Positions 1 through 12,404 of a DNA stretch of 64,000 nucleotides are shown here, one piece after another. The notes under the pieces are model-generated. The model did no database searches and was not told where the DNA came from. It saw nothing but the letters and a program-made list of their open reading frames with translations. The number at the start of each line of letters is the position of its first letter. Position 1 is the first letter of the stretch. This DNA is from Cercis canadensis (lineage: Eukaryota > Streptophyta > Magnoliopsida > Fabales > Fabaceae), in the NCBI GenBank assembly GCA_003255065.1, contig QAOA01001288.1, positions 31,071-95,070 of the forward strand. Reading direction: 5' to 3'. The position numbers and the translations under genes were made by a program.

Positions 1-969
1 ACGGCCGTGTCAGAGCCCGTGTTCGATGACCAGAAATGCAACTTAAGTGACACGCCCAGGACCAGAAAAGGAACACGGCCGTGTCAGGGCCGTGTTCGAG
101 CTATTTTTGACCAAATGACCTAATCCTGCACAAGTATAAAAGGGGAAATCTGATGCATGGCAAAGGGAGGCCGTACTTGAGAATAAAAGAGCAGAAGAAC
201 TAGAGAGCAAGGGGGAGCAATTGGGACTGGATCGTCATAGAGTTTCTTCTTCTTCTTCTCTTCTTTCATCTCATGTTGAATACTTATTTGTTTTTATTGA
301 ATTCAAGTATGAGTAGCTAAATTCTTATTGTTAGGGGTTTGATGTAATTCATTTGTAATGAAGTTTCAAGATTGAATAAACTTGTTTTAGTACAACTTCT
401 TTTGTTGAATAGAATTTGCTGTTCTTAATGCCTTTAAATGCTTAGCTACCATTTGAATGGTTAAGAGATTCGTTTCAACACTAGGAATAGTAAGATCCGG
501 ATGTGCTCTGTAAATTCTGTCTTAAATTGGGTTAATCTAGGGATAGATAACTTCGTTTAGGTGGTATTAGATTAATTTCCTAGAACCAAATCCCCTAAAT
601 CAATTGGTTGTATCAAGGAATTGGACAAGTAATTAGTATAGGGAGGATTGTATCACCAAGGAATTGGGTTCAATCACTTTAAGGAAATGAACCAACAACA
701 AAGGAATTGTAACTGAAATAAGNATTAGAGTTTGGTTGCCTGCTTGAGTTGATTGCGTTTTCTCTTATTTGATAAATTCAATTTACTGCTTTCTTAATTC
801 TTAGTATATTGCATTCAACACAAAACCCCCCCCCCCCTTATTCTGTTCTTGCTTAAGTTCTTAAAAGATTAGTTGTTCTGGTGAATCCTTGGGAGACGAC
901 ACTGGTTGCATCCTATACTCAATTTAGTTGCAATTAGTAGTTTAATTTTGTACGGTTCGGCACCCGTCA
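1..969 (+). mobile_element. Ty3/gypsy (Athila-like) LTR, 5' end outside window
   Basis: The 3' three quarters (about 410-969) can be aligned by eye with the Athila-type LTRs at 12405-13058 and 24905-25558: the same block 'aatgcctttaaatgcttagc' is followed by the same order of motifs. The far end reads ..acccgtca, a CA terminus, and is followed at 970 by copia reverse-transcriptase coding sequence, so the LTR appears to be inserted in that copia element. A promoter-like TATA box lies at 135-142. The first 110 bases carry repeated cacggccgtgt motifs, which I have seen in gypsy LTR-flanking DNA. An N at 723 may mark an assembly join. Whether this is a solo LTR or the end of a full element cannot be seen. 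Confidence 0.7.
135..142 (+). promoter_or_regulatory. TATA box of the gypsy LTR
   Basis: The octamer tataaaag sits in the LTR, about 40 bases upstream of a purine-rich region, the usual position for a plant LTR RNA polymerase II promoter. Confidence 0.5.
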
Positions 970-1999
970 GTTATGACCACTGTTTGTTCACCATGCACAC
1001 CTCTCATTCTTTCTTGGCCTTATTGGTGTATGTTGATGATGTTCTGATCACAGGCACTCATGAGACTGAAATTCAACAAGTTAAAGCTTTTCTTCATTTT
1101 GCCTTTACCATCAAAGATTTGGGATATGCAAAGTATTTTCTGGGTACTGAAATAATTGGTGGCTCCACAGGAACTTATGTTACACAGAGGAAGTATGTGA
1201 TGGACATCTTACAGGATGCTGGTCTCCTTGGAGCCAAACCAGTGGCCACTCCATTACCTAAAGGATAACATTTTTCCTCAGTCGGTGCTCCTATATTTGA
1301 ACCAGAAAGATATCAAAGACTTGTTGGGAGATTACTTTATCTCAACTTAACTCGGCCTGTCATCACACATGTTGTTCAACAACTTAGTCAATATCTTCAC
1401 TCACCTACTCAAGCACACTGGAATGGAGCCATCCATGTGCTCAAATATCTCAAAGGGACTCCCTCCAGGGGTTTATTTTATTCTTCTACCTCAACTTTCT
1501 CCCTCTCAGCATACTATGATGCAAATTGGGCTGCTTGTAAGGACACTCGCAGGTTTATAACTAGGTATTATGTCTCTCTTGGTTCCTCCCTCATCTCTTG
1601 GAAAACTAAGAAACAAACTACTATCAGTAGATCCTCTGCTGAGGCTGAATATCGCAGCCTTGCCACCACTGTATGTGAATTGCAGTGGATTACTTATATC
1701 TTGCAAGATTTTCACATCAGCTTTCTTTTACCTATTCCCCTTTGGTGTGACAATATGGCTGCCCTCCATATTATAGCAAATCCAGTCTTTCATGAGCGGA
1801 CTAAGTACCTTGAGATTGATTGCCATCTAGTTCATGACAAATTTAATGCAGGCTTTGTTCTTCCTTAGTACATTTCCACCAAAGCCCAACTTGCTGATAT
1901 CTTTACTAAGAATCTCGCATGTCCTCAATTTCATTCCATCCTCTCCAAGTTGGGCTTGGTTGATTTTCATCATCCTCATGCTCCAACTTGAGGGGGGGA
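970..1999 (+). pseudogene. Ty1/copia pol remnant: RT C-terminus and RNase H
   Basis: Conceptual translation gives the end of a copia reverse transcriptase with an intact YVDD catalytic box (about 1028-1039), then the KYFLG and QRKYVMDIL blocks, and then the RNase H domain (SSAEAEYRSL, ADIFTK). Reading is interrupted by a stop at 1266-1268 and another at 1866-1868, so it is dead. It ends in a polypurine tract at 1991-1999 directly before the 3' LTR. The upstream part of the element is absent because the gypsy LTR abuts position 970. Confidence 0.85.
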
Positions 2000-2379
2000 T
2001 GTAGAGAATTATTTACTGACAGTTGTAGGGACATGGCCATGACACGGTTGATTAATGAAGATAAACATGGCCGTGTTGCAGAGAATAACACGGGCGTGTA
2101 GTATTTACTTTCTGTCCAAGTTTCCTTTACTATAGTTGATTAGTTAAGTTTAGTTAACTTACTAATTATAGTTAGTTCATTAACTGTAGTTAGTCAATCT
2201 GTTACCAATTAGTTAGATTAGCTGTTGCTGCGTGGCATTCTTTGTATTACTTAGTTACTGTATATAAAGGTGTCCCTGTGTATTGAATTATTCTGATATG
2301 AAAATATATTGAAAAGCTTCTGCAACCTTCTCTGGTGTACTTTCTTTTTCTGCTGGTTTATTCTCTTTGAGATTTTACA
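2000..2379 (+). repeat. Copia 3' LTR
   Basis: It starts TGTAGAGAA immediately after the polypurine tract aggggggga and ends TTTTACA. A TATA-like tatataaagg lies near 2261. The 3' boundary is placed where antisense helicase pseudogene sequence begins; it could be a few bases off, and no second LTR is available for comparison. Confidence 0.65.
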
Positions 2380-3094
2380 TTTTCAAACTTATCTCCCTCC
2401 ACTGATGCCCTGATAAAATCAGTCTGGTTGTCAAACACAAACTCATAGTCATCACAGACTTTTTGTCTATTATGTTTTGAGCCACACTTCAAAGTTACCT
2501 TAGCAAGTTGATGTTCCTCCCATGTCTCTTGCTCAGCAAATGGATTATTCATGTTATCCTCAGCAATAGGATCCCTTAAACACTGCAGAGCCATAGCAAA
2601 TCTCTTCTCCAGCTTCTGGCATCCTGTACTCATTCATATATTTATTAGCTTCTTCTGATTCTGACTGCAGAAGGCCATATATCTCCTTCTTGTGCCTAAA
2701 CTCCCCATATTGTTTTTCTTTAAGCTTGACACCGTGGAGCAAATATTGTTCACCTTCTATATCATCTCTCAGTTCATCTAATTTCTTTGGCTGCCTTCTC
2801 TTCAAGTATTGTTGCCTTGAAACTTTTCCTAATACCTCAATATCATTGTTCTCCGCATTTAGAATTGCCTCTTGCTTGTCCATTTTTGTTAATTTTGGAT
2901 CTACCAACTTTCTGTCCCTTTGCACATCTATCTCCCTATATATGTTTCTCTAACTCCTCCTTTCTCTTTGATCATTCAATATTTCTTCTTCTGATTGATC
3001 TGAGCTATCATCTTCGCTTGGAAATCTCTTAACTTGACTCTCCCTAGCAATTTCCTTACCATCTTCAATCTCAGTTCTCTTCCTAAAAGCTTTT
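2380..3094 (-). pseudogene. DEAH-box splicing helicase (PRP2/DEAH1-like) N-terminal fragment
   Basis: On the minus strand, collinear blocks resemble the N-terminal region of plant Prp2-type ATP-dependent RNA helicases, which act in spliceosome activation: a segment with YLKRRQPKKLDELRDDIE and the following KEIYGLL and NEYRMPE blocks, then NPFAEQETWEEHQ and FVFDNQTDFIRASV. The blocks lie in two frames, broken near 2620, and a stop occurs upstream at about 2950. No intron-like gap separates the blocks, so this is a decayed, possibly processed, copy. The helicase core is not present. Assignment is from memory of the family, without a database search. Confidence 0.7.
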
Positions 3095-3949
3095 CATTGC
3101 CGCCTGAATGGATGTTGTTTATGTTAATTGTTTGTTTTATTCACCCGTGATTTAAGCTCACTAAATCATTCTTGCAAAATCAAATTGTATTTACTAGACT
3201 CAAACAACTTATATTAGCTTTTTCTTATTTATGCCACCCGAATTCTACTATAAATGGTGAACATATTAAGTAGTCTGGATTTCGATTTAGGGCTTGGCAT
3301 TAACAATCTGCTGTCTTTATAAGCTAATTAATTTGTGTTTTTTTTCAATTTCTTTCAACTATATGGAGGCTAACTGAATTTAGGTTTAGTATATGTGGTG
3401 TTAAGACTTGGGCATGTTATACAATTTTGAAATAGGTTCCATGGACATTACTCTTATACCTAAATGATAGGATATTATTATAATTTTAGAAATTATGAAG
3501 AACAATTTCTTAAATTAGACTAATCAAATGGATGAAATTGATACATCACTTGATTAATCTTGCTAATGAGCTATAATTTATTATCAAGACAATTTAAATG
3601 GTAGATAGTATTGACAGATACTGCATCAGAAAATTGTGGCAAGAAAAATATTTTAAGTTTAGCTTTGTATGGAATGGAAGATGTCAAGGGCAACTTATAA
3701 CGTGAGGATGAGTTCATCTTTCAAGTGGCGAGCAATTGATAAGGCATGAAAAGAAATAAACGTCATGAGAAAATTTGCTCTCATAAAGTTCGAAAGAGAT
3801 CTGAAAAAATTATTTTTATTAGTAATTAGAGTTGTTTTACTTAGTAGTTTACTAGTGTGTTAGCTTTTCCATTAGTTAATTTGTTGAAGTCCCACACAGA
3901 GAAGATAAATATTTATTCACGTAGTGGACTAGTGTATATTTAAATAAAA
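3095..3949. other. Non-coding AT-rich stretch
   Basis: I see no convincing coding frame, RNA gene or terminal repeat here. Confidence 0.5.
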
Positions 3950-4450
3950 GGTTTAAATGTACTGTAGGTCCTTATAGTTTAGACGAATTTTGAGTTAGGT
4001 CTCTATAGTTTTGTTTTCTTCTTTTAGGATCCTTATAGTTTGAATTTTTTTTAATTGGGTCCCTACTATCACCCCTATTATAATTCCCTTAATTTAGTGC
4101 TCACATGACAAATAACTTATCTATGTGATAATAAAAGAAGCTGACATGGCGCCAAAGTGGCACAAAAATTGTCATTTCATCATTTTTTCTCTTGAAGTTT
4201 GAAGTTGGTAAAGATGATAAGGTGGCAATTTTTGTGCCAATTTGGCGCCACGTTAAATTCTTTTATTACAACATAGATAAGTCATTTGTCATGTGAGCAC
4301 TAAATTGATGGAGTTATAATAGGGGTGACAACATGGATTCAATTAAAAAAATTTAAAACTATAAGGGACCATAAAAGAGGGGAAAAAAAAATCATAAGGA
4401 CCTGATTCAAAATTTGTCTAAGCTATAAGAACTTGCAGTACATTTAAATC
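3950..4450. mobile_element. MITE with long inverted arms and 9-bp flanking repeat (MULE-like)
   Basis: The left end (ggtttaaatgtactgtag...) is the imperfect reverse complement of the right end (...gcagtacatttaaatc), and similarity continues inward for about 100 bases or more on both sides ('tccttatagttt' against 'aactataagga'). Flanking 9-mers are taaataaaa (3941-3949) and taaataaag (4451-4459), one mismatch. A 9-bp target duplication with long TIRs is the pattern of Mutator-like elements. At 501 bp with no coding capacity it must be non-autonomous. Confidence 0.65.
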
Positions 4451-4828
4451 TAAATAAAGGCACACATTTCTTGTCTTTATTCTCTAATGGGCTCTAGGCT
4501 TATATAGATCTGTAAATCTAGCCTAGTTTGCTTACTTCTCGATGTAATTAATGTTGTAGTTATTGATATTATAGAAAAGGGACAATTAAAGCTTCATTAT
4601 CTTAATGGCAGCATTTTAGAGAAAAGGGACTGTTAAAGCTTCATCATATTACAGAAATATGTAGACCAGTTTGCTTACGTCCAGTTTTAATTGAAACAGA
4701 TGTTCAATCTCAAAACGAAACCAATAATAGAGCCTATTTCGTTCATTGGAAGGAAACTTGACGGAATGGGAAAGGGGCTGCGAAAGGGAATGTAATAGGT
4801 TGGAACGGAATGATTATTCCCATTGCCT

Positions 4829-5272
4829 TGTTTGGTATTGTCAAGAATGGAATGTCAATTCCACTCTATTTGTATTTGATATTATAGAATGAAACATTAT
4901 GGGAATAAAAACAATTCTTCAACGATAATAGCGCTGTTGACTTAAATTATATTTTATTGGATATTAATTGCTTTTTTGTAATTTCATAATTTATAAATAT
5001 TAGTCAAGTGATTTCGAATCAATCAAGGATAGAATATTATTATAGTTTTAGAAATTATGAAGAACAATTTTCTAAAATAGACTTTGCCTCGAGGTATGGA
5101 ATGGGCATTACATTCATTGTTGGAAGGAATGGAGAGTCCCTCATTCAAATAAATGAGCATTCTCACATTTATCGTCATTTTATTTTCAAAGTTGCTGCCA
5201 AACATAACTATTTCCTTTCCCTTTCCCATTTCTCCCGGCTTATTCCATTCAAGTCAACCAAACCTGCTCTAT
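4829..5272. mobile_element. MITE-like sequence with gtttggta ends
   Basis: The segment is rich in ggaatgg/ccattcc motifs and is bounded by gtttggt-type ends in inverted orientation (near 4829 and 5265). It resembles the segment at 8424-8735 in composition. Exact ends and target duplication are not clear. Confidence 0.35.
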
Positions 5273-5781
5273 ATTGTTTGGTGCAAAATCATTTTTGCAA
5301 ATAAGTTGGGTATCGCATGCATCTACTATATTAGAATTATATTTTCACTTCTTTGAAAAATGTGTAAAAGGTTCCCAGTCAATCTAACGCTGTCACTTTC
5401 AAAATGGGAGCATGTAAAGTTAAAGTGGAAATTCATATCGTGTCAAGTATAAAAATGTAGATGTAAAAAAAGAGTATGAAAATACATTAACTTATCCAAA
5501 AAAATTAAGATTCAACCAAGTAAAAGACCTGAATGAAGAACATTGTTAAACAATAATGATGCTACTTCCAATATAATAGTAATTAGCACAAATCCCATGA
5601 TTTGAGAATATGGAGGTGGTGGTGTGTCAGGTGTGTATTGCCAAATCAAGAATGAACTGAATGAACTTTGCACTAAATATTAAATTTAATAAATATTTTG
5701 GTCCAAATAAGAAATATAATGATATATTGTTTATGAATCAGACAAGGGCTATGCTTTTGGAAAGAAAACAATTACAATAGG
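5273..5781. other. Downstream flank of the ERF gene
   Basis: AT-rich DNA without a supportable ORF. It must contain the 3' UTR and polyadenylation region of the minus-strand ERF gene, but no single signal stands out. Confidence 0.4.
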
Positions 5782-7071
5782 TCATGAATCAGAGACTAGA
5801 AGGGCATCCCATATGACATCCATGTCTAAAGAGGGCATTCTACTTAATTGCACAGCTTCCACATCTGACACCTCTTGTTGAGTACTCTTGCTTCTCTCAA
5901 TTGTCTCAGCTCCAACTCTGCTCTCTATCTGAAACTGCCATTCTTTCCTTGTTGAATTCTGGTTCACACTTTTCAATTTGGCATTCTCATCTTTGTGTTT
6001 ATTTGGTGACCCTGGTGGTGATTCTGTACCCTTCCGTGATATGGCTTCTAACTTAGCTTCAAGAAGTGCAGCAGTAGTTCGAGTCAATGAATTGGCCATA
6101 ATTTGATGCTTTAGATCTGGAAAATTCAGTTGAGCATACTCTCCACGAAGTATATATGCTGCTGTATCATAAGCAATGGCGGCATCTTCAGCTGTGTCAA
6201 AAGTCCCTAACCATACTCTGGTCCTATTCCTTGGTAATCTAATCTCTGCAACCCATTTCCCCCAATGCCTTTGTCTCACCCCTTTAAACAGCTTGCCTCT
6301 TCCAGCATACTTTGTAGGCTGAGTTTTTGTTGTGCTCAACCAGTTATGGTTATAGAAAGATTTGGCCCTGTAATTTGTTAGACTCTTGTTCATTTTGGGA
6401 GTATCTATACCTGACTGATGCTGAAATTGGTGAAATTGAGACACAAGAAATGAAGGGTCTGATGTTGCTGATAGAGCTTCAAAATTTTTGGTCTTGATTA
6501 GTGATGAATCACCAGTGATCTTTGATGATGAAAGTAACATGGAAGGTTCCTGCAAGAACAAAGTCAAATTTGGAAAATTTGATGCTGTTGATGAACAAGC
6601 TGGAGAAGCTGGCTCATCTGAACCTTGTGCCCTGGTTAGTGCTGGCAGTGTTTCCAACAGATTTAAAGGAATGAAGCTTTTTTTGGTATCTGAGGCTGAA
6701 GCAACAGGAGATGAAACATAATTGGCAGTGTTTCCAATAAATATAGATTCATTTTTAGGATACCCTTTGATGATATCCTCTTGATCTGAGAATCTAGCAC
6801 GGCTATCACTGAGCAAAGTGGTCCCAGGTGCTTCTTCCGTTTTTGAACTAGACTTTGAACATGAAAATAGCATTCCAAATGATGCTGTTGATGAACTCAT
6901 CTCACTTTTTAACACATGAACATGATGAGAAGGTGTGAGAATCTGCAAATCCTTGTTAATTGGATCATCTGAAAACTTGGATCCCATTGCCATTTCTTGA
7001 AAACAAGTTGGCAATTCCTTCTGAATAAAGGTTTCCATCTTGGGAAATTTATCTTCCGTAAGGATCCACAA
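5782..7071 (-). CDS. AP2/ERF transcription factor, group I (DREB A-6, ERF061/062-like)
   Basis: An intact single-exon ORF of 429 residues. One AP2 DNA-binding domain lies at about residues 261-319, with the [17 protein letters not shown] and WLGTF signatures. It has Val at position 14 and Leu at position 19, as in the RAP2.4/ERF062 group rather than classic DREB1/2 (V14, E19) or ERF (A14, D19). An acidic, tryptophan-containing C-terminus ([10 protein letters not shown]) resembles the C-terminal motif of this group. The serine-rich N-terminal half has no recognised domain. The protein should act in the nucleus on GCC or DRE-type promoter elements; group members are tied to abiotic stress, but that is family knowledge, not shown here. 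A second in-frame Met at residue 12 (7036-7038) could be the true start. A (TA)n tract lies 60 bases upstream. Confidence 0.93.
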   Translation of the reverse strand: MWILTEDKFPKMETFIQKELPTCFQEMAMGSKFSDDPINKDLQILTPSHHVHVLKSEMSSSTASFGMLFSCSKSSSKTEEAPGTTLLSDSRARFSDQEDIIKGYPKNESIFIGNTANYVSSPVASASDTKKSFIPLNLLETLPALTRAQGSDEPASPACSSTASNFPNLTLFLQEPSMLLSSSKITGDSSLIKTKNFEALSATSDPSFLVSQFHQFQHQSGIDTPKMNKSLTNYRAKSFYNHNWLSTTKTQPTKYAGRGKLFKGVRQRHWGKWVAEIRLPRNRTRVWLGTFDTAEDAAIAYDTAAYILRGEYAQLNFPDLKHQIMANSLTRTTAALLEAKLEAISRKGTESPPGSPNKHKDENAKLKSVNQNSTRKEWQFQIESRVGAETIERSKSTQQEVSDVEAVQLSRMPSLDMDVIWDALLVSDS

Positions 7072-7129
7072 GAGAGTAAAATCTCACTAAACAGAGAACT
7101 AGCAAGAAATGATACAAATCAAGGTACTA

Positions 7130-7131
<2 letters not shown>

Positions 7132-7165
<34 letters not shown>
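7132..7165. repeat. (TA)n microsatellite upstream of the ERF gene
   Basis: About 17 uninterrupted TA units, some 60 bases upstream of the ERF start codon, so within its likely 5' UTR or core promoter. Confidence 0.9.
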
Positions 7166-7169
<4 letters not shown>

Positions 7170-8423
7170 CCTCATTATTGCTGACCTCACATTGCCAAGT
7201 AGCCTCATTACAATATTTGAACAACCTACTTTGTGTTCATAGGGCCAAGTTATTCAGTCAGATCTACTTCTATTAAAAGATTCCATTTTCCTTAAGAGTT
7301 CATGCTTGCATGCTATGATCTACTTTTTCTTGATAACCAATCGCAACTGGACAGCTCAGGCCTTCTTGGGATAGCTGTCTATAGGAATCAAAAAAGGTGG
7401 ATGAATTGACATCCTTTACATGACAGCAACAACAACCCTAGAAATTTCTTGTCCAACGTGTTATTCCGTGGACTATTATTCTTTTTCCACACCAATGGTC
7501 ATGTGACTTCGTTAAACACCCACATGCAATATTCTCCTTTTTCACTATGTTAAATTAGTTTAATGTCGAAAGCCTCTTGACCTCTACACATACTTTGTTT
7601 TTTGTTACTGATGCATTTTATCAAGATTAAAAGTGGAGAAGAACTTCAAATTTATAACATTTTTATTAGAATCACTCACCTACTAATCCCTAAATGAGGT
7701 GGCAAACTTCATAATTGGTTTCCATTACAGACTTCGGTTTTGGAACCCATAAGAATATGCAGCAAACAGAGGTTAATTATCTATATTATCATGTAAATAA
7801 ACATTAGTTTTATGCAGGGTAATTTAAATAAATATAAGTGTGAGGCAGTCATTGCTACCTTTTCTAGGTTTAGCTTTAAACAAATAGCCTAAGCACATCA
7901 TCACAACATAGGTATGACTTATTTGGCTTTTCTTCTGTGGTCCTACTTCAATGCCCTTTGAGATTAGCTCGGAGACACTTTAACACCTCAGCTCATAGAT
8001 GCAAGAATGAAAGGTAAAAGTTGGGGAGGCCCATGGGAAGTGTCCACCATCAAATATGAGGCTACAATGATTACAATTGCAGCACAAAATGGGATTCATT
8101 GCACTAATCTTAAGCTATGTCCACATTCAATGCCACTTGGCATGATCATTCTAAGAAAGAAAAACCAATTTCTTTCTTCTTAATTGAATGTTTATGTGAG
8201 AGAGATACTCGAGGCCTTTTCCATTTCACTTTTTACAGAAATTTTTTAAATTATTTAATTAGTTTCTTCGAAAACTGCAGCTGTTTTATCAAGGCATGTA
8301 TTATTTTGAAAAGCAAGCACATGGTTCTGATTAAGAAACAATATCATGTACGCCACATTAAATTGCTAAGTATTACTAGCAGGACCGGAGGTCAAGTTAC
8401 TGATGTTGCTTTAGCTTCTAATG
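7166..8423. other. Upstream region of the ERF gene, non-coding
   Basis: No coding exon or transposon end is recognisable. The proximal promoter of the minus-strand ERF gene should lie in the first few hundred bases. Confidence 0.45.
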
Positions 8424-8735
8424 GCTCCTTTGGTACACGGAAAAAAATTATACAATGGGAATGGGAATAGAATTGTCATTCTTATTCTATAGTTTCGTGG
8501 TTACGTGGAATCAATGTGGAGTTGAATTAAAATAAGTTTATAAAAAACATAAATACCCCTCATTTTTGTAAGACTAATGAGGACATGTTGGGAAAATGCA
8601 TTAATTCCATAGAATGAAGTATGGAATTAGTAATCCCACCTCTCAAGCTAGGAATGCTCATTCTCACATCTATGGAATTAAGCCTGGAATGGAATCACGA
8701 TTCCATGCCTTTTATTTTTTTCTGCTACCAAACAT
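8424..8735. mobile_element. MITE-like sequence (ctttggta ... taccaaac)
   Basis: It starts cctttggtac and ends ctaccaaaca, imperfect inverted ends, with many ggaatgg and attcc motifs between. Related in composition to 4829-5272. Target duplication not resolved. Confidence 0.4.
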
Positions 8736-9841
8736 TGAAATGTTCATTCTATAGAATAGAACATGGAATGAAATCACTATTCAATGCACCATATGAGCAC
8801 AAACTTTTACCCTTATCACGCATATAGTTTTTATTTTTATTTTTATTCATTCCTATGTTTTATACCACAAGGAAAATGCTTTGTAGCCCAAATTTTGTTG
8901 TTGTACTTGCTGTCAAAATGATGTGAACTTATAACTATCATTGAATAAATATGTATTCTTTTATTTCCTCCAACAACCAAATTTTGGCAAATACATTGCA
9001 CCTTCTTTAGAAAATATAGGGATTCAATTGAAAATTAAAATTTAATTCCGTTTGTCATTATATAAATAAAGTCAAATTTGTTACATGAAGATATTAAAAG
9101 ATGGGAAATTCAAACTTACTTGTACTAGTTGTGCTGTGTTTAATTGTAATTAAAAGTTCAGTTATCAGATTCTATCCTGAAGAAAAATATAATATTTTAT
9201 GACATACTTTTTGCTTCAGATGCAATTGATCAGTTATGCTGTACTTACATCTGTTCTACAACTAATGCATAGTCAATACACGACCACTGTTTTCCTTCAT
9301 ATTTAATTTGGGTAATATTCTGAATATTTACATATAAGATGTCCTTTTCATATTTTTTGTTGTTCTGTGTCTTTGTTTATGCGTGCGAGAGAGAGAGTGG
9401 TTTGTCCTTTGTCAACAGTTTCTGAGATGTTGGCATGTTAATATACAGAACTTGCCTAAAAAGGCTTTTAATTATTCTCAACAGAGTAGACAACAATAAA
9501 TTATTTGTTATGTTGAGGAGCGCACAATCTGACTCTCACATTACAAGAAAACAAGTCCTGTCTGGTGCAACTACTCTTTGTTAAAGGTTTCCTAAACTAT
9601 TCTTGTAGGATATTCTAGAATTCACGCAAAACTATATTAATTATTTGGTGCATACTACCCAACGGTCCCAACTTTTAAGGTTGGGAAGTTTTCAAGACCC
9701 AGAATTAAATTTTAGTATGTCTGATTTCGGTGATTGTAATATTATTATGATAATATACTAATATTATTGGCAACTTAAATATTTATATTTTATTTACGGC
9801 AAAAAAAATTATATTATTCGGTGCGCACTAAATGCCCCATT

Positions 9842-9915
9842 GCTTTAGAGCATTTTAAAGATGATTTTTTAAGAANCATTGCTTAAGAGCATTTTAAAGA
9901 TGATTTTTTAAGAAT
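9842..9915 (+). repeat. Direct repeat of about 35 bp flanking an N
   Basis: Two nearly identical units (9842-9876 and 9881-9915, both containing attttaaagatgatttttta) lie either side of the N at 9876. This may be an unmerged contig overlap rather than a biological tandem repeat. Confidence 0.75.
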
Positions 9916-11412
9916 TCGTTTTAAGAATTGAAATTTAAGTAATATTTGTGTTGTTTATCATGCAGTAAATGATGTCATTTATGCTGTATAAGTTAATAAA
10001 TAAAGTGGTTTATGGTATACTAGATAATACATATAGAATTAATTACTTCTCGAGGAGATAGATTATTAGATAAAATTTTCAAAACAAGCTTAACACGAGC
10101 ATGAAGCAAAGGTTTAGATGACCCAATATGTGCCACTTGCTTTTTGTATTTTGTCTTAGAATTATACACAATTATATATAATTAAATAATTAAAAATTTA
10201 TATTTAAGTGGTCTCACTAAAAGTATTTTATTTCGACATTTTATTAAATGTCAAAGCAAATAGCATTTCAGGCAATAGAAATTATAGGGGGCTCCTAATT
10301 ATACCTTTAATCTGTTAACAATAGCCATCAGATAGACTAATACGACCACATTAAGTAAAGTGAACCAAATAAAAGAAAGAATAAAACAACTACATCAAGG
10401 TGTAGGCCTCAGCAAATGATTCCATTTTACCGTTTTCTTTATTCCCACTTCTAACTTCTTTCTATCTCAAAAGAACATTTATTTGTCATCTAGGAAAGAG
10501 AATCTATCTTTAAATAAGAATCTTCTTTGCAAATTTATGGAATAGTGCATGAACCTTCGCCATCATATTACAAGTAACATTTGTGAACAAAGTTTGATCT
10601 TTAGCAAACTTGATGTTTTCTCTCTCCTTGCACTTTAACAAACTTAATCATGATACGCAATAGTCAATTACAATATTTATGACTTTTCTTATTTCCTACG
10701 AGATTGGTATAAAAGTTATGAAACAACTAAGACGTGGGCAAGCAGCAAAACCATTAGAAAGACAGAGTAAAATATGTTATCCTCTCTTCTGAAAACAAAA
10801 TTGTACCTGCCATTCTTGTCATGGAAAAAATTGTGTTTACTGTAATAATAAAAACTTAGTATTATTGAAATTTAAAACTAGTCATGTAGACAAAAAGAGA
10901 AGAGAGAGAATGAGAGGATGAAAAAAAATAAATAAATGAGATAAATATAATATTCACTTGGCTGATTTGAAATGAAAATAGTAGTACTCATCATCAATTC
11001 CTTTATATTAAGCAAAGTCAGAAATTAAAAACAAAACAACCTAAGTGCACTTTTTTAGATTAATTTATATTAAGAGTTATTATTAATGTCATTAGAGTTA
11101 TCACCGGCATCATCATCAACATCTTTTGTTTAGTTGTTTTAATCAAAATTAGCTAGTGCAGACAAACTTAAAATGGTCCTAAGAGAAATGTGGTCCAAGT
11201 TGTCAGATTCTATATTTATGTTTCGCTTAACTTTTTTGAATTCATTGGAGAAAAATTACTTATAGAAGAATTAATTTTAGAAAGATTAGTTTTATATTTT
11301 GCTATGTTAAGTAAATTTTTCTTTTGATTTTGTTGAAAAATATTTTTGGTGTTGCGATACGAAAATGGGCATGAATATGTATACAATAATTAATCCATTT
11401 TCATTGAGAAGA

Positions 11413-11431
11413 CTCTCTCTCTCTCTCTCTC
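11413..11431 (+). repeat. (CT)n microsatellite
   Basis: Nine to ten uninterrupted CT units. Confidence 0.9.
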
Positions 11432-11789
11432 TTTCTCGCTATATATACTTTACACCAAAAATAAGTTTCTTTGGGCATTGTAATTCACGAGCATAATGGC
11501 TCACCCATAGCCATAAACATGTAGTTCTTGTTTTTAGCAGCCACGTATAACTCTATACAAATTGTACAATTAACAAAATTTATGTTGGAGTTAGAGAATA
11601 TTTTTATAAAAATATAAGTGAATATAGATATGTGTTTTATTTTTATTTAATAGGTCTAATTATTGATTGGTTACATCTTTATCTTTAGAACATATTATGG
11701 TCTTTATTATATATATTCTTGCATGGATGAAAAAGTAATTCCAACAACTATATTTTTATATGTTTAAAGTGCTGTGGTTATTTATTAGC

Positions 11790-12300
11790 ATACTAAGGCT
11801 AAATGCTGATGCTATCACTTCAACCGTTGGAAGGGAAAGGATATTTTATACTTGAACCTTTTGAAGGTATCTCATATTCTTTTTGATCCAAAACCACCTC
11901 AAGAAGACATCAATTGATGGGATGAACGAAGAAGAAAACGATTTACGTGAAGAAAAAATAGCAAAGTGGGAGAAGGATGAAAAAACTTATTCCATTGCAA
12001 AGAAAATTTGGAGAGTCTTGCAGAAAAATTATGATATGGAGGATGCTTGTGCAAAGAAGTACACTGCAAGTTGCTTCTTTCACTATCAAATGGTAGATGA
12101 TTGTTGTGTTGCGAAGCAAACTCAAGAGTTTCAAATGCTTGTGTTAACTTGCAAATTTAAAATTCTAAAGAATTCTGAGGATTTGAATTCGAGAACTCAA
12201 AGTTAATAAGTTTCGAAAACAAACCATTTGAAAGATTCAAGAATGTATAATGGTGAATCGAAATTGGAAGTTGTGTACGTGTTGATTCGAAGTCCATAGT
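11790..12300 (+). pseudogene. Copia gag (UBN2-type) relic
   Basis: A stretch beginning with FNRWKGK-like sequence and followed by IAKWEKDEK, AKKIWRVLQKNYD and FHYQMVDD blocks is collinear with the N-terminal gag region of plant copia elements (UBN2 family). Stops and frame changes lie both before 11883 and after 12206. No LTR or pol is associated, so this is an isolated remnant upstream of the Athila element. Confidence 0.7.
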
Positions 12301-12404
12301 CAATGATCCTTTGGGATATAGGAGTTGTCCTTTAGGAAATCTACGAAGGATTAATTCAAAGGCAGTTGAGAGCTTTTAATTAATTTGAGAGCAATTATGG
12401 GCAT

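Larger units (their letters stand above)
8736..11789. other. AT-rich intergenic DNA
   Basis: No gene is supportable. It contains a direct repeat around an N at 9842-9915 and a (CT)n run at 11413-11431. Short inverted AT-rich stretches are common but not diagnostic. Confidence 0.5.
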
